From positions 62,001 to 126,000 of the forward strand of contig CALYLW010001188.1 in NCBI GenBank assembly GCA_944989445.1: a stretch of DNA of 64,000 nt, read 5' to 3'. The notes under the pieces are model-generated. The model saw only the letters and a list, made by a program, of their open reading frames with translations, was not told the DNA's origin and made no database searches. Position numbers and translations under genes: made by a program. The stretch is from Ampullaceana balthica. Taxonomy: Eukaryota; Mollusca; Gastropoda; Lymnaeidae. This document shows positions 36,457-46,507 of the stretch, in pieces (the stretch's first letter is position 1; each line of letters begins with the position of its first letter).

Positions 36457-37687
36457 TTAAAAAATTACGAGAATGGCTATAACGTACATCTGCAGTACTC
36501 TAGAGTCTTTGGGTAGTATTTGGGGGAAAGTTGGTACAACCATCCCCCAAGGACACCTGTCCCCTTCCTGGTCAACACAAACAAACAAACCACTGTCGAT
36601 ATCACAGCGAGGATGATGGTGCTGTATGTAGAAACGGCGTGTGATGTCAAAGATTTGAAATCCTTCGATGCTGAAAAAAATCAACAGTTGAGGTCATTAG
36701 GTCAGACCAGGAACTGCTTAAAACGTTTGCAGACGAGAACCAACGTAAATGAAAAACCGTTGAAGACGATGTGACATTTTAGATGGTGTCAAAGACCCTG
36801 AGTTACTAAAACTCTTAGAGGGCCCCCCGGGGAATCCCCCGACAACCCTCCCACTTCCCCCGAAGTGGGGCGGCCGGCGGGGGCACCCCCGAGACGGTCC
36901 CCCAAGAGGGGGGGCCGCCTGGGCAGAGGGGCTCGCGCGAAGCGGTTTAATCTGTCTCTCAAGGGAGTTTCCACCCGGAGAGGGGTGGATGTGGATTTTC
37001 CTACTTCGACCTGCTATTGTTACGGGACCACCACAGCGTAAAGTACAGGTCTAATTTACAGAGGACTGCCGCATGTGTGGGAAACATCATTGTCGGCTAC
37101 CCGAAGGGTGAGGGCAACCTGTTAATCCATTCACTTTGTGTTTGGGTAAGCACACCCCCCAGGATAAAGCCTTCTCAGAGCTGGCGTCCGGCGAGTTTCA
37201 TCGCGGCACTTTTTTCTAGTATTTTACTGGCCCTCCTGGCCCTAAGCAGTGCCGTTCACTGGTTTAGCTAGATAGGGGACGAAACGGTCGCTTCGGATGA
37301 CCCGACCCTCAACGGGCACAATGGTTTTCATCATCGACAGGTACACATTCCACCTCTGTGCACCCGTCTACGATCCGTGCAGCAACTGTAATCATCTTAT
37401 GCCTAGCTCCCTAACTGGACCATTTGACGTTCCAAGTCAGGACTGTTAGTTTCGGACCTCGCAAGTCCTACTTATTCGGAGAACCTCGGAGAGGTCAGCC
37501 CCTTTCCCTGTTTGGCATTTCCAGCTGCCAGGTTTGTTAGTTTCAGGTAAAGTACCTTACTTGTCTCCCGGGCCACGTAGAGGCCAAACCTTTCCGGCGG
37601 ACCATCCATAGGTCCGGCTCCTTAGGAGCGAGGTTGAAGACGATGGATTTTTTCGATTATGCCATCCTTAACAATAACAAATTTGAC
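36457..37687 (-). pseudogene. PAN-family gene 3, last exon only, broken
   Basis: On the - strand, VKF-x-I-x-KDGII at 37687-37650 corresponds to the start of exon 3 of genes 1 and 2. It is followed by fragments of FNG, the tryptophan-poor WFSSAR region and RRFYIQHHH, then C-x-DSGLFVCVDQEGDRCPWG to the stop at 36457. There are at least two frame changes and an internal stop. The splice acceptor AG has become AT, and an 861-bp insertion splits the exon. Exons 1 and 2 were not found upstream. Confidence 0.78.
36759..37645. mobile_element. 861-bp GC-rich insertion with 13-bp target duplication
   Basis: The insert is 36772-37632. GTTGAAGACGATG stands immediately before (36759-36771) and after it (37633-37645). 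It is far more GC-rich than anything else in the window, with long C and G runs and hairpins near its left end. A 13-bp duplication of this kind fits target-primed retroposition (SINE, LINE fragment or other retroposon). The possible 3' end, read on the - strand, finishes ...CTAAAATGTCA. No coding frame is convincing and I do not recognise the family. Confidence 0.8.
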
Positions 37688-37874
37688 ATTAAAAAAAATA
37701 ATTAGCGGAAGTATTTAAAATAGTTGAAATTATAATTTTGTTTTACACATTCTATTATCAAAAATAGATTAAAAATTGAAAATAACATTTTGAACATAAA
37801 AAGATTTCAAAATGTTCAAAAGTAGAAAGTAAAAGAAAAAAAATAATACTTCTTGGTTTAGTTCAGATCGATCT

Positions 37875-38284
37875 TTTAAAAAATCTTTTATATTAACTCG
37901 TGGCGTCTGCTTAATGCCTTCCTTGATGTATGCCGAAAAAACTTTGGATCGATTTTAACCCACTTCCTCGTATGCTAGCAAGCTGAAATATTGCCGGCAG
38001 ACTCGTGCCGATGATAAAAATGATCCATTAAAATTTCAGATCGTCCGAATGTACTGTAATTAAATTAATGACATTTTAGGTTATGTCTATTTATCTCTAT
38101 ATACATTTTTGTGCTATACTGTCACGCTGCGTATTATATTGAACAACCTTTTTAATACTTTCCTGTCGTGCAGTTCGGTGCGTATTATATTGGCGATACG
38201 TTTTAAAAATATATTTCCGATGTGTAAATTTTTATGCTAATCTGTCGCACGGTGCGCATTATTTTAAACATGTGTTATGAGATA
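37875..38284 (-). repeat. degenerate AAATCCCTTATAT-family copy
   Basis: CTTTTATATTAACTCG, CAGATCGTCCGAATGTACTG and TAATTAAATTAATG follow the order of the family, with many substitutions. The tail has GCGTATTATATTGAAC, like the copy at 49.85 kb. Confidence 0.65.
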
Positions 38285-38590
38285 TGTGTCACGGATGACC
38301 AATGTTCAATGTAACTTGTGAGCTGCGCGCACGGTCGTGTTGTTGGCTTGTTGGAGCGAAAGCGTGAAAAGGGAGAGTTTTTTCTGGTTGACGTGTTTGG
38401 AATGTGTGTAGAGGTCGGAGAGACGGTTGAAGTGAGGGGGTGTTGTATCAAGAAGTTGGAATTAAAGTTTGTTTTTTGTTAGCAGTGTTCGACTATTTCT
38501 TGTGTAATTGGTGTTGATGAATCTTAGAGCAAGCGATCCAGACATAGACGAGGACGCTTGTGACGTTCTGGGGGCCTGTCCGGAATATTT
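38285..38590 (+). mobile_element. possible LTR fragment with primer-binding-like site
   Basis: A moderately GC-rich segment starting TGTGTCACGG ends near TTGTGACGTTC. It is followed by TGGGGGCCTGTCCGG, which resembles a tRNA-Pro primer-binding site. No internal genes or second LTR follow; sequence returns to AT-rich at once. It could be the left edge of a deleted LTR retrotransposon. Confidence 0.35.
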
Positions 38591-38982
38591 TTGAATGAAA
38601 CATAATTTATAGGACCGTAATAAACAGATTCTAAATAGCACAAGAGTTGGTCACATAATTTGTCAATCTAGTCTTTTTTTAGTCAATTTTTAAATTTCCT
38701 TTTTATTATTTAATCACTGATTGAGGTCAAGTTTCGCTAATCTACTTCTTATCCTGTGTCAATAGAATGCTTAATCGGAATATTATCTACAGCTTGACCT
38801 CACCCATTGTAAATGAAAAGGTAGCAGATAAATGATGTGTATTATATAATTGTCAAGTCTAATTTTTGGAATTTTGTTTTCAAATTCGATCTAGATTGAG
38901 TTACTGTTTCATTGAATAACTGGGACAACTGTTGACAATTAACTATTTTACTATTAAAATCATTTTAATAATCTGATAGTTT

Positions 38983-39278
38983 TTTAAGTGAGGCTGTACG
39001 GGATTTCGGCTCCAGCTAATGGCAAATCCGGAATCCGGCTATTTTTTAAAATCCGGCTCCGGCTTTGGCTCCGGCAGGTTTTACTTCATAAATACGGCGA
39101 GCCGGTAGATTCCTAATTTATATATATATATATTTATAATGGCTCCGTCAAATCCTGAATTCGACCATTTTAAAAAATCTGATTCCGGCTCCAGCCGGAT
39201 TTCACTTCATAAATCCGGCCAAATTCAGCTCCGGCCATATTCAAAATTTTAAATCCGGTTCATCCCTACTTTTAAGTG
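38983..39278. mobile_element. hAT MITE with exact 8-bp duplication
   Basis: Element 38991-39270 is flanked on both sides by TTTAAGTG. Its interior is built from CCGGCTCCGGCT-type motifs repeated in both orientations, and its right end reads CATCCCTACT. It has no coding frame. Confidence 0.85.
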
Positions 39279-39369
39279 GAAATTTTATATTTCAATACAG
39301 TTTAATAGTGAAGTGTAATTTAAGTATTAAATTAATTATTTTAATTAGGTGTTAATTAATTTTTTTTGT

Positions 39370-39479
39370 CGGAAGTGTGACGTACTTTAGGTGGGGCGGG
39401 GGTCCCCCAAGATTTGTGACAGTTTGTGACAAGGGGGAGGGGGGTAACAAATAACGTGACGTACTTTATGGACGGCCCT
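39370..39479. mobile_element. fragment of the GGACGGCCC MITE family
   Basis: It ends GTGACGTACTTTATGGACGGCCC, matching the right terminus of the full element at 57229-57615. The left end is missing. Confidence 0.55.
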
Positions 39480-42095
39480 AAGCTTCAACAATATTGTTTA
39501 ATATTATGATTAAATACGGATTTATAGAATTTATTTAATATATATATTAGTCATTAAAAAAATAAAAATAAAAATTGCATTATGCTTATTAAAATTTGAA
39601 TATAATTAATAGTATTTAAAAATGTCAGATTATTTAAACCACCCGTTTGATAATTTCTGGGTTCGCATTACGGGAATATCCAATGTGACCTAACGGTCTA
39701 GCCGCACGGCAGCCATATTAGAATTATTAGGACAAGAAATTTAGAATAATTTGAGGTATATTTATAATACATACAAGCCATTTTTTAAAAGTGCGTTAAA
39801 TATAACATCTATTTTATTAAAATAAAAAGCTAACCCGCCATTAATTTTACTGACTGATTGATTTTCCATTTCGGTCTAGAAGGCTCACGAGGAGGATATT
39901 TGAATATTTGTGTTTTCCACTTCTGTCGGTTTGATGCAGCTTGATGAAGATTTTGGAATGTGTAAATAAATAATAAGATAATAATTGTGCATTCTTTGTT
40001 GATTGTTCTGGTAAAGTTTCTCTCACTGGAAGGTTGGAATGGTCTCGAGCTTTTCAAAGGGATTGTAATTGGAATTATTTATTTTTTGAGCTAATCGCTT
40101 GACAGATAAAAAGTATATTTACAATTATGCATATTGCAACTCGACGACTCATTATGTTCTTTGCACTATGCACTTAATTGTCTCAAGGATTGCCGTTCAT
40201 GGTATATGTAAGAACTACATACATTTTTTACTTAAACACATTTTTTGAAAAAAAAATTAAAAAAAAACAACCAACTAACACACAAAACAAGCAAACAAAC
40301 AACAACAACACATTTGAACACACACAAACGCACAAACATAGTCAATTGTCTAAAATATCAGACAAAATATGTGTTATGATATATAATAAACGCTTTAGAA
40401 AGCAAATATTTTCTTTAAGTTTCTCCCAAATATTGCTAATCTGTTGATTGTGTTGTGTAGTTAAAGGTGAATATTAATGGCTATCTGATGTCTGTTAATA
40501 AAAAAGAATAACTATAAACAATTGGTTTAATTATCGTTTAGGTAAATTAAATAGTTAGCATATTAACTGTAAACATGCAACACTTGAGTGTTGTATTGTG
40601 ATTAAATATAAAAAAAACAATTAAAAGGAAATTTCCATCAGCATTGGGTTAAAATATTATAAACCCCCACTCTTTTTTAACTCGTTATAATTTATACGAA
40701 ATCCTAAAGTTATTATGTTACAATTTGCAATGTTATTAAATTCTAATGGACTATTGTGATTGTGACTGGAATTCGAAAACATGAGGGGTATGTAAGCTCT
40801 CTTTATAGGATATAAAAATATATTAGATTAATATTTAAGTGATTATTTTCATACATTTAAAATGAAGAAAAGGACGCTTATTTGTTGAAGTGATTGCATG
40901 AGCAAAGGCAGTGTGAAACTACTTAAAAACGTTCTCAAACCAACTAGATCAGTTTTATATATGAAACTAAATAAATTCAATAAATGAAAATTATTATCAA
41001 TTTTTAAAATGAAATAAATTAGCTTCGAATGAATAAAGAATTTAACAATAATTAATGAACAGGCAGTCTAATACTAATATGAATGATGAGAAGTTTATAA
41101 AAATTAAACCATTTATTTAAAAAAGCTAACACATTCGATTTATTTTGAAATTGCATTTGGAAAAGATATCCTTAGAACCATTTTCATTTAGTTATCATAC
41201 AAATTTAGAACCATTTACAAAAATTCATATTATTTCGACTAAAACAACACATTTAAAATAAGTTTTTTTTTCGATTGCAATCTTTTCCTTTAATGTTTTC
41301 TATATTCCTGTGCCATACTTGTCACTATTGGTATCCTATCCCCTGTGTGTTGGATCCTGCTGGGGCACAATTGCTTATGTGGGTTACAGTTCCATTTGTC
41401 AGATTAGGAACGGTATACATAATTTCTTTAGCCTGAGATTCACAAAAGTAACTAGTTTAGGTCTACCCTAAAATGCCCATAGCTTGTGTTTTTTTTATTG
41501 CTAAAATTGTTTAAAACATCTTTTTAAACAATAAAAATTATTTGACATAAGATTCATCAGATCAGATAAATAAAATAAAATATGTAATATGATTATTGGA
41601 AAAAAACAACAATATGAAATAATAATATCACAACAAATAAATAAATAGAATTTTCCGCCATATAGGAGGTTTGTATAAAAAAGGAAATGTAAGAGCTTTC
41701 TATTTTTATCAGTCATAAAGAATACTAACACAAAAGAGTTCCAAATTTAACCAAATTTAATGAAATGCTATGAGAAATAGACAAATAGACCAAATCCTAA
41801 TCATGAAATGAAAACTAAATCCATTATTATGTTTATAGATAAATTTAATTTAAAAAATTTCCCTATGTATTATAAAGTTGTGTGAATCCAGGAATATCAA
41901 AAGCTATTAAGGGGACCTCACTATGTTTTAAAAAGAAGGTAGTACCGTGAGTGTTGTTCACTTGCAGTCTTTCCGGTTCCTATTTTCTAATTTTGTTAAA
42001 AGAAGCCGATTCTGTTATGAATGTATTGATATACATGTAATATAGTGCGTGTTCATTTTCTACTTCTGTTTCGAGGGCTATATTATTATTGAAGA
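39480..42095. other. AT-rich stretch, no supported gene
   Basis: The open frames (up to about 90 codons) are A/T-rich, without domains or splice-bounded structure. No element ends seen. Confidence 0.5.
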
Positions 42096-42100
42096 GTGAT

Positions 42101-42140
42101 CTTATCTGTTACAGACGCCCTTCTACACAGAAGATTATTG
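42101..42140 (+). other. conserved acceptor-like block, copy 2
   Basis: CTTATCTGTTACAGACGCCC, then ACACAGAAGATTATTG. It matches the copy at 2433 almost exactly up to the AG; a short deletion after it changes the frame. It lies 3.6 kb upstream of locus B. Confidence 0.45.
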
Positions 42141-43970
42141 ATAGGCATTAGTGATAGACACCTGGTTCAACAAAATCAATATCATCCTTCGCAATTTATT
42201 TGACGAAAAGAAATAACATTTATTATTACGATATCTCTTTACTGTAAAAAAAATCTTTTTGAAATGTTATAGTCTTATAAATAGTTCTTTTCACAATTTT
42301 AATGTTTTAACAATTGTATTCATACATTTAATAAACTAAGACCACTTAATTTTATTATTTTAAAAATATTATTTGCAAACGGTAGTGTTAATTTAATTAG
42401 AGTATATAATAAATAACATTAGACCAACATACACAATCTACCTCATAGATTTTCACACTATTTGAATTTAACCACAATGCTCTCCAACAATTATTTTCTT
42501 ATGGGGAAACAATGAATGACTGCTGACATTTTTCTTGATCTTTAGAAGATCGATCAGTGACTTTTTTATTTCTTAGCTTCGTTCGTAAAACACAAAAAAA
42601 CACAGAAAATAAGTTTATATCTCTTGACTCCCTCGATGATTTTATTTTTAAATTGCTGATTAAATTCAAAACTTGGATGTGGATGTAAATTAAGATCCAC
42701 GGCTAAAAATAAACCAAGTGTGAAAACATACTTTGTTTCACAAGGTAATTCCTTTGACCTAAGATTAGCTTACTGAAATTTGAGAAGGAAGTCAATAATT
42801 ATTTCTAAAAAGTTAAATAAAGAAAAAAATAGACATATTGTAAAGCTTGGTTTTATCTGATGTTATTTAAAAAAAATGACAATGAACTTCCATTAAAACA
42901 ACTCACATTAAGTATAATCAATAATTTTTTGCATTGCACTCTCTGAACAAAACAACATTTCTATGCATTGACTAGTTTATATTCACAAACGTAACCTACT
43001 CTATGCGATCTGAATTCCGTAAAAATTAAGCATAACATTTGATTCTGTTAAAGTTTAGTTTATACAAGAGCAAGTGGGTGAGGATTTATCGTCATATTTT
43101 TATAGTGATTTAGTTGAGAATAAGCCACAAGCTAAACTTGGTTAATTAACGCCACATTTTTAAGTAGTCATGTTCCAAATAGTTCATTTAAAGATTAAAT
43201 AAAATCTTGCATCACGAACAGAACATAATGGACATCGCAAGGCATCTTTATTGCTATTCAAATTTATGTGAAAACATATGGTATTGCTATAAATGTAGAG
43301 ATTACTATAGTGACTTATGGTTTTTTTAAAGGTTTATTGTTAATGTGAAACTTCACGCTTTTAGCTCAACTTAAATTTTCAAGTAATTTGACACGTTTGT
43401 GCTAACTATAACTGGCTTTAAACTTACTTGCCTTATGGAATTTTAAATGATATATCTTAAAAATATTCTTGGCTTCCTTAATATTCCTTAATAAGTTTGG
43501 TGAATTTTTGAGGCGCTTTGAATAAAGGATAAACATACAAATTATTTTATTTTTAAAAGTTTGTTTGAATTTTCACTTGCTATTTAAGCATCTACAGGTA
43601 GTCTTAAAAACAAATGTATCAGTAATAAATTGACCCCCACACAGCTTTAAATTGGTGGATACACATCAAGTATCGTCTGTCAAGACCACGTGTACATCAT
43701 TCCTGCGATGACGTATACAATTCTAGAACATTGAAATGTGAAAGACATAGATTTGTTTTAAGACATTTGTTAGGGTTTGGAAAAAAATGCACGAGTCTTG
43801 ATTATTTTCACAATTTTTTTGTGCGGACTTTGTGGTTGGAACACAGAAAATACATTTTTACAAAAAATGCAAATTTCTGGCACGATTTATTTGAAGGAAA
43901 AAGAATTATGCAACATAAAAGTCAACTAAAAATAAATAAATAAACACCAAAAGTGATCACGATCTCTGCA
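42141..43970. other. AT-rich stretch, no supported gene
   Basis: Nothing beyond short unsupported frames, including one of 70 codons at 43731. Confidence 0.5.
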
Positions 43971-43977
43971 CTCTATG

Positions 43978-44690
43978 TTGAGCTCTCTATTATAAGCCTC
44001 TCTCCGCCCTCCTGAGCTCTCTAGAGATCTATAAGCCTCTCTCCGCCCTCCTGAGCTCTCTAGAGATCTATAAGCCTCTCTCCGCCCTCCTGAGCTCTCT
44101 AGAGATCTATAAGCCACTCTCCGCCCTCCTGGGCTCTCTAGAGATCTATAAGCCTCTCTCCGCCTTCCTGAGCTCTCTAGAGATCTATAAGCCTCTCTCC
44201 GCCCTCCTGAGCTCTCTAGAGATCTATAAGCCTCTCTCCGCCCTCATGATCTCTCTAGAGATCTTTAAGCCTCTCTCAGCCCTCCTGGGCTCTCTAGAGA
44301 TCTATAAGCCTCTCTCCGCCCTCCTGAGCTCTTTAGAGATCTATAAGCCTCTCCCCGCCCTCCTGAGCTCTCTAGAGATCTATAAGCCTCTCTCCGCCCT
44401 CCTGATCTCTCTAGAGATCTTTAAGCCTCTCTCAGCCCTCCTGAGCTCTCTAGAGATCTATAAGCCTATCTCCGCCCTCCTGAGCCCTCTAGAGATCTAT
44501 AAGCCTCTCTCCGCCCTCCTGATCTCTCTAGAGATCTATACGCCTCTCTCCGCTCTCATGAGCTCTCTAGAGATCTATAAGCCTATCTCCGCCCTCCTGA
44601 GCTCTCTAGAGATCTATAAGCCTCTCTCCGCCCCCCAGAGCTCTCTATAGGTCTATAAGCCTCTCTCTCCCTCCCCTCCACATTCTAAAT
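43978..44690. repeat. 39-bp minisatellite, about 18 units
   Basis: The unit includes GAGCTCTCTAGAGATCTATA followed by AGCCTCTCTCCGCCCTCCT. As 39 is a multiple of three, a + frame of 134 codons (SLEIYKPLSALL units) stays open, but it has no start context or flanking exon. The unit is rich in short palindromes (GAGCTC, TCTAGA, AGATCT). Confidence 0.95.
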
Positions 44691-45230
44691 TTCCTTATTA
44701 ATCTATTTTATTATTAGCTGTATAATTTTGGGTTTCTTTAAATCTGTTTAGCATTGCCCTGTAGACTAAATATTTTCCTATTGAGCCAATATGCTGTATA
44801 GGAGCGAGAAAATGTCAAGAAAATGTCTAGTTATTATATTTATTATGAGACGATGAACAAAATCTCATGTTTTAACTTTTTAAAATTTAAGCTTTAATTT
44901 ATACAATTATTTTACTTTGATTTTTATTATACAGATTGTCCCAACAGTGTATACACTCTTTAAATGACAACAACACCTAAATTTATTATAATACAGCAAA
45001 GTTTCATCAATCAAAATTATTATGTGAACAAATGTAGAAACCAGCCAACTATCGAAAGTGTTCAAATTGGTGGCCATTGGGTTGAGGTAATTATAAGAGT
45101 GTATAACTATTTCTGGACATTGTATATTAAACTACTCCTTAAACCACCTAACTGTGAATAAAAAATACAAGCAACCAGTATTGTACAATTGTTTTAGCTT
45201 TTTTCTACAAGTAAATAAATAATATATCTG
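44691..45230. other. AT-rich spacer upstream of locus B
   Basis: No supported gene. It may include the promoter of locus B. Confidence 0.45.
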
Positions 45231-45231
45231 T

Positions 45232-45280
45232 CTTATCACTTACATTTCAGACCGTCCTCCTTTACAGAAGATTACTGCGT
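45232..45280 (+). other. conserved acceptor-like block, copy 3
   Basis: CTTATCACTTACATTTCAG is followed by a phase-1 frame RPPLQKITASYF, parallel to PLIQKIIASKA at 2447. It lies about 410 bases before the first ATG of locus B, so it could begin a 5' exon of that gene. Confidence 0.5.
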
Positions 45281-45693
45281 CGTATTTTTTGACCGTTGTG
45301 GATATTTGGTCATTTTTAATGACGTATTTTGTACGAACTGTAATTATGTACTGGCAACGTCTGGTATTTTATTCTGTCATCTAATTGTCTTATGTCTGTC
45401 TGACAACTATCTGGAGAAAAACGCATGATATTAACCCCCAGAGGCATTATTTTTGTTCAAAAATAAAGATTTAATCACCGAGTCTTACGGAACACGGAAC
45501 AGAGCGGTGCTCTTTAAACCAAATATACGAAACAAGCTGCCTCCACTCTCTTGAGATAACCATTGACAATGACATTCTCTACGATGATTAAAGTAAGATT
45601 TTGACGGTTCATTATTACAACACAACCTATGAAGTGTGTATCAAACAAAGTTTCGTCGACCTAACTATCTGTTGGAAAGTTTTGAGTCTTCTC

Positions 45694-46507
45694 ATGGATC
45701 TCGTAATTTTTATTGCTTTATTTACAAAAACAATGAAGTACTTAAAATCAGACAATACATTTTTTCATATTTTTATTTCGTGCATACTTCAAATTAAAGT
45801 CTTCGGAGCTGCTCATCTATCACTGCATGTAAAGTTATGTAACTCACAGAGAGATTGGATTATATGGATCTTTCGTAAGTCGATACGCAAGGCAATTGAT
45901 GAGTTAAAAACAGCCACGGATTTAACTTCGATCAAACACAGAAGCTTCGTTACGAAAAGGCACACTTTAAATTGGAAAACGTGTAAGGATTACTGTTTCG
46001 GAACATTATTCAATTCAGATGCATGTGTTAGTGAGTTAATATCAATCCACAGTGATATTTCATTAATATTTTTCTTTGCCCATCATGATTTTTCAAGACT
46101 GGCTTCATTTCGCCCAGTTGCTAATGTGGTTACTGGAAACGCTTTTAGTTTCTTACGATTAGCTGCTGCAGGATTTCGTTACATGCACCCCGGGGCTTGC
46201 AAGTGTGACAGATGTGGTAGACGGCACAATCTCGATGATTTCGTGTCTGATCCATCAGAAGCACGCTATCATTCCCACCCGTGCATCTTGTCCAACGGCC
46301 TTGAAGGAGATGACCCTAATGATGATTACAGACAAGAGCAAAGGACAAACTCGGCAGATGTCAATTTGTCTGAATCAACGATACCGTGTACTCATTGTCA
46401 AAGTCAGCGGACCCTCGCTGTTCCCCCATACAGATTTGTTTGGGACGACGCTCAAGCTGCCGTAGGGTCTACAATAGAACCACCAGTGGCTACAAGACGT
46501 TATGAAG
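45694..46507 (+). CDS. locus B exon 1 with BIR domain
   Basis: This is 271 codons plus one base. A TAA lies in frame at 45589-45591, just before the open frame, and the first ATG is at 45694. The N-terminal 140 residues have hydrophobic segments (DLVIFIALF, FHIFISCIL) aligning with a similar stretch in locus C (LLDIILMVF, FLSFFSEI). The BIR covers about 46090-46290. An acidic tail and a PCTHCQ motif follow before the GTATAA donor. Confidence 0.72.

Noticed and set aside
36800..37620. Ribosomal RNA fragment, because of high GC
   Set aside because: No conserved rRNA motif was recognised, and the flanking 13-bp duplication points to retroposition.
39830..40057. Possible exon of the PAN pseudogene on the - strand
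   Set aside because: No similarity to PAN exons 1 or 2 and no matching splice sites.
45601..45693. Start of locus B at an upstream TTG
   Set aside because: A TTG start is unlikely in an animal gene; the first in-frame ATG is at 45694, though an upstream exon could extend the frame.
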